From the NCBI GenBank assembly GCA_025355875.1, contig JANXYV010000176.1, positions 1-33,647 of the forward strand: a stretch of 33,647 bases of DNA. Direction: 5' to 3'. The notes under the pieces were generated by a model. That model searched no databases. It was not told the DNA's origin and was given only the letters and a program-made list of their open reading frames with translations. Source of the DNA: Prolixibacteraceae bacterium. Lineage in GTDB: Bacteria > Bacteroidota > Bacteroidia > Bacteroidales > Prolixibacteraceae. This document shows positions 1 through 8,989 of this stretch, piece by piece; position 1 is the stretch's first letter; every line of letters begins with the position of its first letter. The translations under genes and the position numbers were made by a program.

Positions 1-107
1 CTTCTGCTGAATCCTTTAACGCTAAAATAAAAGCTTTCAGAGCAACTCAGAGAGGAGTTACTGACATCCCATTTTTCTTGTTCCGTCTATCAAATATTTA
101 TGCTTAA
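1..107 (+). mobile_element. C-terminal fragment of a DDE transposase (IS204/IS1001/ISL3-like)
   Basis: Reading from base 3, the sequence encodes about 34 residues beginning SAESFNAKIKAF and ending RLSNIYA before a TAA at 105-107. The pattern AE-x-FNAKIK-x-FR followed by RGV and FFLFRL is what I recall at the extreme C-terminus of Bacteroidetes DDE transposases annotated as IS204/IS1001/ISL3-like; the glutamate of AESFNAK would be the last catalytic acidic residue. The rest of the gene lies outside the window. The terminal inverted repeat of the element should fall soon after the stop, but I cannot define it because the other end is not visible. The family name is from memory of the motif and is less certain than the transposase call. 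Confidence 0.6.
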
Positions 108-169
108 CAAACATCCGCCCACAACAATATCAACTGATCCAGTTTATATGCTCTGATTCGCATGAAAGT

Positions 170-221
170 AAAAAAGAAAACCTTCGGTTCGACTTCCATC
201 GAACCGGAGGTTTTCTTTTTT
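170..221. terminator. Strong bidirectional intrinsic terminator after fkp
   Basis: The arms 170-192 and 199-221 are inverted copies with one T/G mismatch and a 6-base loop. The inner core is CGGTTCGA / TCGAACCG. The outer part is A-rich on one side and T-rich on the other, so either strand gives a GC-containing hairpin with a run of U. It sits 14 bases beyond the fkp stop codon and would end the GDP-fucose operon while also stopping reads coming from the transposase side. Confidence 0.85.
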
Positions 222-235
222 CAAATTCCCGAAAA

Positions 236-3103
236 CTAACTTTTGGTCACCTGCAATCCGGTGTTGGAAACCCTGAAGTCGACCAGTCGGGCCCGATTGT
301 TTATTGGATTTGCCGAGAATTCCTGTTTAATGTAAGCAACTGCTTTTTCATCTTTAGCAATAATCAGCATAAATCCTCCACCACCAGCTCCCAAAAGTTT
401 GTGCCCAACCATCCAAGGCGAAATCTGATCTATAATTTTTTGAATTTCAGGAGTATTGGTTCCTGAATCTAATTTTTGGTTCAATTGCCAGCTGCGAAGT
501 ATGCTCCTGCCAAATCCTTCAAAGTCTTTTTCTGATATGGTACGGCTTGTGTTCACGGCATGCGATTTCAATTCTTCAAGCAAAGCCAGGTGTTTGGCCG
601 AATTCAGGAACATTCCCCGCACAATGTCGGCAAGAATGCTTTTTGCCACTCGGGTAATACCGGTATAATACAGCAATATACGGTTTTTGTACAACGGATC
701 GGTGAAAAGTGTCTCGGGAAGCCATTTGATGACTGGAGTTTGAAGTTTTCCGGGTGTGGTTTCCAGAAGTTTGATCCCTTCTAAAATTCCGCCAAACTGA
801 TCTTGCCAGCCACCACCAGTGGTCAGGAGTTGTTCGAGAGCAAGCGTCCGCCTCCCAGTTTCAATTTTATCCCATCCCAGGCAACAAACTTCGGAAATCG
901 TTCCAAGAACGGTGGCTGCCAGGATAGAACTTGTGCCTAGACCTGAGCCTTTTGGAACTGCTGAAAGGATAGAGATTTCAAGCCCGCCCCCGGAATCAGA
1001 AAGCTGATGATGTAATGAATTGAATTTCCGATGTGAAAATTCCGGAAGAAAACCGGCCAATGCCAGTGCAGCCTTTGGAATTGCAAATGGTGAACCAATA
1101 TTGTGAAATGCGCTCAGTTCTTCGAATGTGGTAATCGTTTCCTGAGCTCCCAAATCGATTGAACGAATAATGAATTCGGGCTTTTCAGAAGCTTTGATGT
1201 AACAGTGCAGAGGTGGCTGGCCATTTAATTCTACCGCCAGGTTTACCACTTTGCCTCCATATAAAAAACAATAGGGTGGGGTGTCGCTCCATCCTCCAGC
1301 CAAATCGAGACGGATCGGACTTCGTCCCCAGGCAATCTGATCAGAATAAAGTTGAATCTTTGGATCGACCAGATGATGGTGAAAATAATCGAGTACGGAA
1401 TCTCGCAGGTAGTGGAAGGCCAGTTTTTCTTCCGGCATAAACTCCTTTCCGCGCCGGCGTTCCACGCTTGCACGAAACATGTGGAAGTGAATAGGCAGCC
1501 AATCCGAGTTTTTTGCAGGAAGAGTTTCAGGCAAATCCAGATTTTCTTTTACAAAATCGTTGGCCAGTTTATCCAGGTCCAATTGGTAAAAAACTGAATT
1601 GGAATAATTGCGGGCAATAGCCGGGATTGCCTTCATGCGGTGCGCGGCAGCTTGCTTTTCGAGCAGAGATATCTGGCTGAGCTGTCCAATTTCTTCGGCG
1701 CTTACCCTTAGCGAACCGAGCCAAAGTTTTGCAAACTCAGGCTCCGGATTGGGCTGAAAGTCAAAAAGCCACTGAAGAAATTTGTCATTGATCTCCTCCG
1801 GTTTCATCACAGGAAACAGCGGCAAAAACTGGATGTCAGTTTCAGGATTAATTGGGTCGAAAGCGCCGGATAAACCGTGATTTATTAGCCAATCTGATAG
1901 GGAACAACCCATGAAACAGGTGGTTTTGCTTTGGAGATTTCCCCTGAAAGTATCTGAAAAACCGTAATTACGAACGATGATTTCCTCTTCGCTGATTGGC
2001 TGAATATCGAGACAATTTCCATGGTGCAGGTGAATATTCCAGTTGTTTTCGGGGATATTGGTCAGTGCATGGTTTTCAGTTAGTTTCCATGATGCGGGAA
2101 TCGACGAATTTTCGATCCAGATATTGGTGTGCCCGGAACTCAGGGCAGTACCAACGTTTGCATTCAGTACAAAAATGCTTGGATGGGGCTTGATTTGCCG
2201 GTGCCAGATTTCGCGCTGATCGGTGATCCGGTTCTGGATGGCCAAATTGGAACTGATCAGTTCTGACGTATTTCCCAAATGGTAAAATTCTCCGCCCTCC
2301 AGGTTGACCAATGTAACTTTTAGCTGATTAATTTCATCGTCATGACCGATTGGATTTTGCCCCAACGAAGCGCCAAAATCGGTGTACAAATCATAGAAAT
2401 CTGGCGATTGATTTTGATATTTACTTTCTTGCCAACCCGAGCGGTTCATCAGAATCCTGACGGCCTTCGGACTCAGCAACCAAATGCCGATGTCCATCAG
2501 GAAATAATACTCATGGATAAGTTCTTTAATATTTTCAGTCGAAGGCTTCTGCAGCATGAACTGCAGTTTTCCGGGAGTTTCGTGACTTGCAAAAAATACT
2601 CCGTGGTTAGTTGCTTTTTCAGGTTCAAGCCACATTCCGAAGCAAACGATGTCAGCATCCGGAATTTCAGGAATGTTCTTTCCTGAAAAGATCAGCGTAT
2701 CACCACTGGCCACCAGGGTATTGAGGTTTTCAGGAGCCCGCTCAAGAATCTGATCGAATAAAGGGGTCTGTAGATGAATCAGCCGTTGATTGAGCTGTTG
2801 TCCGCGAGACCAGCGAAAAACAGGCATTGGCAGTAAACTTTTTCCTAGAGCGGCATAGGCTGGAAGCCGTCGGCTCTGTCCACCGGCATGAATCAATACC
2901 CGCTTTTCTTTTTGAAGCCAATCTTCAAAATTCAATCCTTCTTCCTGATGATAACTTTCTGTAAGTAGATGTCCTGTTCCGCCGCCAGACCCTAACCTTT
3001 TTCCTTCAGGATCAGAGGATACAAACCAATCGTGAGGCGGTAATCCTGCAATCTGATGAAAATGTGAAATAACTTTGGGGGGAACCGAAATGAGATGTTT
3101 CAT
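236..3103 (-). CDS. fkp: Bifunctional L-fucokinase / L-fucose-1-phosphate guanylyltransferase
   Basis: Salvage enzyme that phosphorylates free L-fucose and then transfers GMP to form GDP-L-fucose for fucosylated capsules and glycoproteins; cytosolic. The 955 residues match the known size of Bacteroides Fkp (about 950). The N-terminal pyrophosphorylase half carries the nucleotide-binding motif HAGGQSRRLP followed by a lysine (residues 72-89). The C-terminal third is a GHMP kinase: SPIRLDLAGGWSDTPP near 595, the phosphate-binding PKGSGLGTSS near 715, and GAGGGGFML at 905-913. It is the last gene of the gmd-fcl-fkp operon, 19 bases after fcl, and is followed by a strong terminator. The family assignment is secure; both halves look intact. 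Confidence 0.96.
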   Translation of the reverse strand: MKHLISVPPKVISHFHQIAGLPPHDWFVSSDPEGKRLGSGGGTGHLLTESYHQEEGLNFEDWLQKEKRVLIHAGGQSRRLPAYAALGKSLLPMPVFRWSRGQQLNQRLIHLQTPLFDQILERAPENLNTLVASGDTLIFSGKNIPEIPDADIVCFGMWLEPEKATNHGVFFASHETPGKLQFMLQKPSTENIKELIHEYYFLMDIGIWLLSPKAVRILMNRSGWQESKYQNQSPDFYDLYTDFGASLGQNPIGHDDEINQLKVTLVNLEGGEFYHLGNTSELISSNLAIQNRITDQREIWHRQIKPHPSIFVLNANVGTALSSGHTNIWIENSSIPASWKLTENHALTNIPENNWNIHLHHGNCLDIQPISEEEIIVRNYGFSDTFRGNLQSKTTCFMGCSLSDWLINHGLSGAFDPINPETDIQFLPLFPVMKPEEINDKFLQWLFDFQPNPEPEFAKLWLGSLRVSAEEIGQLSQISLLEKQAAAHRMKAIPAIARNYSNSVFYQLDLDKLANDFVKENLDLPETLPAKNSDWLPIHFHMFRASVERRRGKEFMPEEKLAFHYLRDSVLDYFHHHLVDPKIQLYSDQIAWGRSPIRLDLAGGWSDTPPYCFLYGGKVVNLAVELNGQPPLHCYIKASEKPEFIIRSIDLGAQETITTFEELSAFHNIGSPFAIPKAALALAGFLPEFSHRKFNSLHHQLSDSGGGLEISILSAVPKGSGLGTSSILAATVLGTISEVCCLGWDKIETGRRTLALEQLLTTGGGWQDQFGGILEGIKLLETTPGKLQTPVIKWLPETLFTDPLYKNRILLYYTGITRVAKSILADIVRGMFLNSAKHLALLEELKSHAVNTSRTISEKDFEGFGRSILRSWQLNQKLDSGTNTPEIQKIIDQISPWMVGHKLLGAGGGGFMLIIAKDEKAVAYIKQEFSANPINNRARLVDFRVSNTGLQVTKS

Positions 3104-3122
3104 AAGAATAAATTAGCAGGCA

Positions 3123-4241
3123 TTATTGCTTCAAATACCAATGATACAATCTCTTGATTCCTTCTTCAATTTCAATTTGGTGATGCCATCCCAGTGCATG
3201 AAGTTTGGATGGATCGGTCAATTTACGCAAAGTGCCGTCGGGTTTCGAAGAATTAAAAACAAGTTCTCCAGAGAACCCTATAATTTCTCTGATCAATTTC
3301 GCAAGTTCACGGATCGAAATTTCAATCCCAGTTCCGATGTTGATATGTGTATTGCGGATTTCTTCAGAGTCAGAAGCATTTTGTATTTTGTTTGCCAAGG
3401 CAAGTTGTTTGAAATCCACATTTTCCATCAGGAATATGCAGGCATCTGCCATTTCTTCGCTCCAGAGGAATTCTCGCATGGGAGCTCCGGTTCCCCAAAT
3501 CTCGACAGAAAATGATTTTTCAGCTGTGGATTGGTTTTCGCGGATTCCGTATTTGGAGAGGATGGCTAAAATTTCTTCAGACTGATTCTTTCCGGAGATT
3601 CCTTCAATCGGGCGTTTGTTCAGGTCTTCATGAATTGCCTCCCAATTGTTTTCTTCCAAACATTTTCCCAGGTGCATTTTCCGGAGCATGGCAGGCAAAA
3701 CATGAGATTTTTCAAGATCGAAATTATCGTTGGGACCATATAAGTTCGTGGGCATCACCGAAATAAAGTTAGTGCCGTATTGTAAATTATAACTTTCACA
3801 GAGCTTGATTCCTGCGATTTTCGCAATGGCATAGGGTTCGTTGGTATATTCCAGCGGATCGGTCAACAGGCAATCTTCAGTCATGGGTTGAGGCGCATCA
3901 CGTGGGTAAATGCAGGTACTTCCGAGGAAAAGAAGTTTCTTGACATTATTCAGGTAGGCCGCATGAATTACGTTATTCTGAATCATCAGGTTCTCGTATA
4001 TAAATTGTCCGCGATAGGTATTGTTTGCTACAATTCCACCCACTTTGGCAGCTGCAAGAATCACATATTCCGGTTTTTCCTTTTCAAAGAAAGCGTTAAC
4101 CTCTTTGGTGTCCATCAGGTTTAATTCGTCAAGAGACCTTCCAATCAGGTTTGAATAGCCTTTTGACTGAAGGTTCTTCCACAATGCCGATCCAACAAGC
4201 CCAAGATGGCCAGCTACATATATTTTGCTTATCTTTTCCAT
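3123..4241 (-). CDS. fcl: GDP-L-fucose synthase (epimerase/reductase)
   Basis: Converts GDP-4-keto-6-deoxy-D-mannose to GDP-L-fucose using NADPH. It is an extended short-chain dehydrogenase of 372 residues. The Rossmann motif GHLGLVG is at 11-17. The catalytic set matches the E. coli enzyme closely: S108 and C110 in GSTCIYP, Y137 and K141 in the YAIAK motif, and H180. It is longer than the E. coli protein (about 321), mainly from an insertion around residues 200-245, which I believe is usual in Bacteroidetes versions. The ATG at 4241 directly abuts the gmd stop (TAG then ATG), so translational coupling is likely. Also called wcaG. Confidence 0.95.
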   Translation of the reverse strand: MEKISKIYVAGHLGLVGSALWKNLQSKGYSNLIGRSLDELNLMDTKEVNAFFEKEKPEYVILAAAKVGGIVANNTYRGQFIYENLMIQNNVIHAAYLNNVKKLLFLGSTCIYPRDAPQPMTEDCLLTDPLEYTNEPYAIAKIAGIKLCESYNLQYGTNFISVMPTNLYGPNDNFDLEKSHVLPAMLRKMHLGKCLEENNWEAIHEDLNKRPIEGISGKNQSEEILAILSKYGIRENQSTAEKSFSVEIWGTGAPMREFLWSEEMADACIFLMENVDFKQLALANKIQNASDSEEIRNTHINIGTGIEISIRELAKLIREIIGFSGELVFNSSKPDGTLRKLTDPSKLHALGWHHQIEIEEGIKRLYHWYLKQ

Positions 4242-5423
4242 CTATTCAAAATAGTTCAAAGTCCTGTATCCGCCTTCTTTCAGCCATGCGTCTTTTTTCA
4301 TGAGCTTGACATCCGATTGCATCATGTCAGAAACTAAAGCCTTCAAATCATATCTGGGTTCCCATCCTAATTTCGATTTTGATTTGGAAGGATCGCCAAT
4401 CAGCAGGTCAACCTCTGTTGGCCGGAAATATTTCGGATCGACCGCCACTATTGCTTTTGGTTTTTTCCCTTCAACCAAATCCGGATTCATGCGGGCTTTA
4501 ATTCCAGCCAGATAATGCGATCCGACTTTATCAACAAAGAGTTTTTCGTCGAGGGAGATCAGAAAACCCTTTTCATCCGCACCTTCACCATTAAAAGCTA
4601 TTTCCAGTCCAATTTCAGTACAGGCCATCTTAATGAAATCCCGGATGGTAGTCGTAATTCCGGTAGCAATGACATAGTCGTCAGGCTGATCCTGTTGAAG
4701 GATGAGATACATGGCTCTCACATAATCTTTGGCATGACCCCAGTCGCGCCTGGACGAAAGGTTTCCCAGGAAAAGTTGATCCTGCATTCCAAGCGCAATC
4801 CGGCTCAGTGCACGTGAAATTTTGCGGGTGACAAAAGTCTCACCCCGGATCGGCGATTCGTGGTTAAAAAGGATCCCGTTGCTTGCGTGCATTTGGTAAG
4901 CTTCGCGATAATTTACAGTAATCCAATATGCATACATTTTGGCAACTGCGTATGGCGACCGTGGATAGAATGGAGTCCTTTCAGTTTGCGGAACCTCCTG
5001 AACCATTCCATACAATTCGGAAGTTGAAGCCTGATAGATACGGGTTTTGTTTGTCAATCCGAGCAAACGGACAGATTCCAGTATCCGGAGAGTTCCCAAA
5101 CCGTCGGTATTTGCGGTATATTCGGGTGTTTCGAAACTGACCGCCACATGACTCATGGCAGCCAGATTGTAAATTTCGTCGGGCTGGGTTTCCTGAATAA
5201 TTCGGGTAAGATTCATACTGTCGGTCAAATCGCCGTAATGAAGCCTGAACTGCTGGTTCTCAACATGAGGATCTTCATAAATATGATCAATGCGATCTGT
5301 ATTAAACAAGGATGCACGGCGTTTTATACCGTGCACCAAATATCCTTTTTTCAGCAAATATTCGCTTAAATAAGCTCCATCTTGTCCTGTAACTCCGGTA
5401 ATCAATGCGGTTTTTTGTGTCAT
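4242..5423 (-). CDS. gmd: GDP-mannose 4,6-dehydratase
   Basis: First step of de novo GDP-L-fucose (and GDP-rhamnose or perosamine) synthesis: dehydrates GDP-D-mannose to GDP-4-keto-6-deoxymannose with bound NADP. The 393-residue protein has the nucleotide-binding motif GVTGQDG at 10-16 and the catalytic residues T134 and E136 (STSELYG), Y158 and K162 (SPYAVAK). The NADP-binding stretch [14 protein letters not shown] is also visible near 32-45. It is the promoter-proximal gene of the GDP-fucose operon and touches fcl without a spacer. Upstream lie 69 bases of AT-rich DNA before the response-regulator gene, so it may have its own promoter or be read from the two-component operon. Confidence 0.96.
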   Translation of the reverse strand: MTQKTALITGVTGQDGAYLSEYLLKKGYLVHGIKRRASLFNTDRIDHIYEDPHVENQQFRLHYGDLTDSMNLTRIIQETQPDEIYNLAAMSHVAVSFETPEYTANTDGLGTLRILESVRLLGLTNKTRIYQASTSELYGMVQEVPQTERTPFYPRSPYAVAKMYAYWITVNYREAYQMHASNGILFNHESPIRGETFVTRKISRALSRIALGMQDQLFLGNLSSRRDWGHAKDYVRAMYLILQQDQPDDYVIATGITTTIRDFIKMACTEIGLEIAFNGEGADEKGFLISLDEKLFVDKVGSHYLAGIKARMNPDLVEGKKPKAIVAVDPKYFRPTEVDLLIGDPSKSKSKLGWEPRYDLKALVSDMMQSDVKLMKKDAWLKEGGYRTLNYFE

Positions 5424-5492
5424 ATTTATGTTTTTTTTATTTATGCAAGATTAAAATAAAAAATTATGCATTCCTTTCCTAAAAATCGAAAG

Positions 5493-6920
5493 CTACTTTG
5501 ATTTTTCGCTTTTCGAAACCTGTATGCTGAATTTTTTCATCCTTCGGATTAATGAATCACGAGTGATACCAAGCAGTTCGGCTGATTTATTCTGGTTGTA
5601 GAATTTTTCTTTCAAAGCCAGGCGAATTAGGTTCAATTCATTTTCCTCCAGGTTAAAATTAACCTTTTCTCTCTGGGCTTCAGGTTCAGATTGTATTTTA
5701 GTCTGAAAATCATTGGCCGTAAGTGTATCACCTTTGCATAGAATGATGGCCCGTTCAATCATGTTTCTAAGTTCGCGAACATTCCCCGGAAATGGATAGT
5801 TTTTTAAATTGGCTATCGTATCCTTTCCTATCTGTGGAATAGGTTTGTTCAGTTTCCGGGCAAATTCAGAGACAAAATATCTGAGCAGTGGTTCAATATC
5901 ATCAATTCTTTCCCGGAGTGGAGGAATATGGATATGTATGGTATTCAGCCTGTGAAGCAGATCAAGTCTGAATTTTTTCTCCTCAATTAATTGGTCAATA
6001 TCGTGGTTGGTGGCGGCAATGATCCTGAAATCAGTTGAAACCGGATCAGTTTCACCAACTCGGGTTATGGTTTTTTCTTCAATGGCGCGCAATATTTTAG
6101 CCTGAAGATTAATTGGCATGTCTGCAATTTCATCCAGGAACAAAGTTCCCTGATCGCTCACCTCGAAAAAGCCTTTTTTGTCATTGATGGCTCCGGTAAA
6201 TGATCCCTTTTTATGTCCGAAGAATTCACTTTCAAGCAGCGAATCGGTAATGGCACTGCTGTTTACAGCGCAAAAAACATTATCCTTGCGATCGCTTTCG
6301 TAATGGATAATCCGAGCAATATTTTCTTTTCCGGTACCACTTTCACCGGTGATCAAAACGCTTGTATCTTTGTATTTTGATGCGGTTAAAGCCATTTCCA
6401 GTACATCCTTTATCTGATGACTTTCACCAATGAATTCACGTTTAATTTTCTCCTGAAGGGTTCTTGATATCAATGAATTCTTCTCTTCCATAGTTTTAAT
6501 AACACGGTGAAGATCAATAAACTTGCGAGTTCGCTGGATGGCAATTTGTATGTCGGTATGACGGAACGGCTTCTTCAGATAATCAATCGCACCATTTCTT
6601 AAGGCAGTAATTACGGTTTCCATATCACCATGCGCCGAAACAATAATTACTTCAAGCTTTGGATAATTTTCTTTGACTTCCTTAAGTATATCAAGACCGC
6701 TAACCCCCTTTAATCGGACATCCAGAATCAGCAAGTCAATATCCTGGTTTTTTAAGATAGTCCGACCCTTTTGAACGTTATTTGCAGTATACGAAATATA
6801 TCCCTGGTTTTGGAGAAATTCTTCTATTTCATCGGTAAAATTTGTTTCATCATCGATTACGAGAACTTTCATCTGAGCATTCAGTTGAGGATTTTCGGAT
6901 TTGCCTGAATTACTAAACAT
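5493..6920 (-). CDS. Sigma-54-dependent response regulator (NtrC family)
   Basis: Transcription activator for sigma-54 promoters, controlled by phosphorylation. The receiver domain spans about 17-130, with acidic pocket IDDE at 22-25, phosphoacceptor D67 and lysine in YLKKPF. The AAA+ domain spans about 160-400, with Walker A GESGTGKE at 192-199 and Walker B GTLFLDEI at 258-265. The sigma-54 contact loop reads GSFTGA (239-244) rather than the commoner GAFTGA; the F and T that matter are kept. A Fis-type helix-turn-helix ends the protein (SAELLGITRDSLIRRMKK). The first 16 residues are not part of the receiver, and Met17 is a possible alternative start. It is the third gene of an operon with two histidine kinases, its likely partners. 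Target genes are not evident. Confidence 0.93.
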   Translation of the reverse strand: MFSNSGKSENPQLNAQMKVLVIDDETNFTDEIEEFLQNQGYISYTANNVQKGRTILKNQDIDLLILDVRLKGVSGLDILKEVKENYPKLEVIIVSAHGDMETVITALRNGAIDYLKKPFRHTDIQIAIQRTRKFIDLHRVIKTMEEKNSLISRTLQEKIKREFIGESHQIKDVLEMALTASKYKDTSVLITGESGTGKENIARIIHYESDRKDNVFCAVNSSAITDSLLESEFFGHKKGSFTGAINDKKGFFEVSDQGTLFLDEIADMPINLQAKILRAIEEKTITRVGETDPVSTDFRIIAATNHDIDQLIEEKKFRLDLLHRLNTIHIHIPPLRERIDDIEPLLRYFVSEFARKLNKPIPQIGKDTIANLKNYPFPGNVRELRNMIERAIILCKGDTLTANDFQTKIQSEPEAQREKVNFNLEENELNLIRLALKEKFYNQNKSAELLGITRDSLIRRMKKFSIQVSKSEKSK

Positions 6921-7006
6921 GATTCAATGTTTTTATGGGTTATTCATTCGTTGTTGAAAATGATTTTCATTTTTGTTTATAATATTGACAACTAGTTTGT
7001 TGCATT

Positions 7007-8971
7007 TTAATGGATTGGAATTTTTATTTGTATGGTTGTTCCGGATTGAAGTTTACTTTGTATTCCAATATCTCCGCCCAATTCTTTAATTATTCCATAG
7101 GAAATTGACAGACCCAACCCTGTTCCACTACCCGGGGGTTTGGTCGTATAAAAAGGGAGGAGAACTTTATCAACATCTTCAGGTTTCATTCCGATACCAT
7201 TGTCTGTAATTTCAATATAGATTGCATGGTCAATTATTCTGGTGAATAAATCAATTCTTTGTCTGAATTTTTTACCCACTTTCTTCTTTTTTTCGTCAAT
7301 TGCGTCTTTTGCATTAACCAGGAGATTTAAAATGACTTGCTCGAAACGGTAAGGATTGCCTTTAATGGCTGGTATTTCCCGATCAGGAATGAAGGACAGG
7401 AAAATATCTTGGTGGTGCATCTGTTCCGAAATCATAGAAATACAATTGTTGATGCTATTGTTGATTTCAAAGGTCGTTTGCGCAAAATCCTCCTGATCCC
7501 TGGCAAATGTCCTTACATGATCTATTATTTTCTTAATCCTTGAAATATTGTCGAAGACCTTATTTATTTTTGTTTTTAAATAGATTTCCGTGATAGTCTT
7601 GTTTTCTAAAGAAACAACAATATTGTCAATTATCAACGAAATTGTATTTAGAGGTTGGTTAATTTCATGTGCCATTCCGGTTGCCAATTCTCCAATTCCA
7701 GACATTCGCTCTGAATGACGAAGTTGTTTCTCGATCAGTTTTCGTTCTGAAATATCCCTGATAACAGCCATAAAAGCTTTTAGTTCACCATTATTCCCTT
7801 TAATTTGGGAGGAACTAATTTCGCCGGTAAACTCCGATTTATCAATTCTGGAAAGTTTAATTTCAAGGTTTTGGGCCATTCCTTCATGAACAGTAGCTTT
7901 AAATATTTTTGCCAATGACCTTCTCGATGCCTTAGGAATGAATTCGCTAAAATGGTTTCCTTCAATATTGTCATCACTATTTTTAGCAAATAAATCGATT
8001 GCAATGTTGGAGGCTTCCTTGATTATTCCATCCAAACTGATGATTATGATCCCATCCGGTGAGGTTTTTAACAGCGAATGATATAAATCCTCCGATTCTT
8101 TCAAGGCTATCTGTGCCGTTTTCTGATCGGTAATATCCACCATCGAAAGCAGGCATTTTTGTTTGTCGTCGATCAAGGCACCTTCCAAGTAGATGAAAGT
8201 TGTTTTTTCATCCATTTGCCTCAGCCTGATTTCGATGCCAGATTGGGTATCGGTTTCAAATACCTGAAAAAGAAATTCATCCAAATCTGAAAGCATTTCA
8301 GAAGAGATGAATTCTTTAAAGTTACGATTAATCAGATTAGAGGGCTCTCCACCAAAGAATCTGGCGCCTTTGAGATTAATATCATGTATACTTCCTGATC
8401 TGCAAATGGTAAAGTATCCGGTTGGAGCAAAATCATACAGTTTGGTGAATTTTTTTCTGGACTCGTCAGTTTCCGACTGGGCTTTTTGGAGTTGAATATT
8501 TTGAAGTTCCAGTTCTTTTTGCTTCAGTTCAAGATCGGCTTTTGATTTTTGCAGTGATTCCTTGTTTGCGATCATCTTTCTCTTCTGAAGGTCCAGTTCA
8601 AGAAAGATCTTTACTTTGCTTATGAAAACTGTTTTATTTATTGGTTTTGTCAGATAATCAATTGCACCATTATCATACCCTTTAAACATCTGAATCTCAT
8701 CTGAGAAATAAGCCGTCAGGAAAATGATGGGCACAACATCCCTATTTTTTAAATCCTGAATGTGTTTGGCAAGTTCAAAACCGTCCATTTCAGGCATTTC
8801 AATATCAAGTATAGCTAAAGCAAAATCATTCTGATTAATTAAAGTTAGCGCCTCATTCCCGGAAGTTGCCATAAAAACCTCAACTTCAATGTTCCGAAGA
8901 ATTGCTTTTAGAACTGATAGATAAAAGGTATTGTCGTCAACAATTAGAATCTTGGATGTTGTTCTGTTCAT
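7007..8971 (-). CDS. Receiver-first PAS sensor histidine kinase
   Basis: Soluble signalling kinase of 654 residues with the receiver at the N-terminus instead of the C-terminus. The receiver spans about 6-125 (acidic pocket VDD, phosphoacceptor D56, lysine in YLTKPI). A charged coiled coil follows at about 130-172, then two PAS domains (about 175-285 and 292-412, each closed by an I-T/S-D/E-x-K/R motif). The dimerisation/phosphoacceptor helix has H435 in GMAHEINQPLN, and the ATPase domain has NLLVNAKDAID, DNGIGM and the G2 motif GSGTGLGLS. No membrane segment or signal peptide is visible, so it senses a cytoplasmic cue or takes phosphate from the upstream kinase. It lies 18 bases after the first kinase gene and 86 bases before the response regulator. 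Confidence 0.92.
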   Translation of the reverse strand: MNRTTSKILIVDDNTFYLSVLKAILRNIEVEVFMATSGNEALTLINQNDFALAILDIEMPEMDGFELAKHIQDLKNRDVVPIIFLTAYFSDEIQMFKGYDNGAIDYLTKPINKTVFISKVKIFLELDLQKRKMIANKESLQKSKADLELKQKELELQNIQLQKAQSETDESRKKFTKLYDFAPTGYFTICRSGSIHDINLKGARFFGGEPSNLINRNFKEFISSEMLSDLDEFLFQVFETDTQSGIEIRLRQMDEKTTFIYLEGALIDDKQKCLLSMVDITDQKTAQIALKESEDLYHSLLKTSPDGIIIISLDGIIKEASNIAIDLFAKNSDDNIEGNHFSEFIPKASRRSLAKIFKATVHEGMAQNLEIKLSRIDKSEFTGEISSSQIKGNNGELKAFMAVIRDISERKLIEKQLRHSERMSGIGELATGMAHEINQPLNTISLIIDNIVVSLENKTITEIYLKTKINKVFDNISRIKKIIDHVRTFARDQEDFAQTTFEINNSINNCISMISEQMHHQDIFLSFIPDREIPAIKGNPYRFEQVILNLLVNAKDAIDEKKKKVGKKFRQRIDLFTRIIDHAIYIEITDNGIGMKPEDVDKVLLPFYTTKPPGSGTGLGLSISYGIIKELGGDIGIQSKLQSGTTIQIKIPIH

Positions 8972-8989
8972 TATACCGCTAATGTTATA

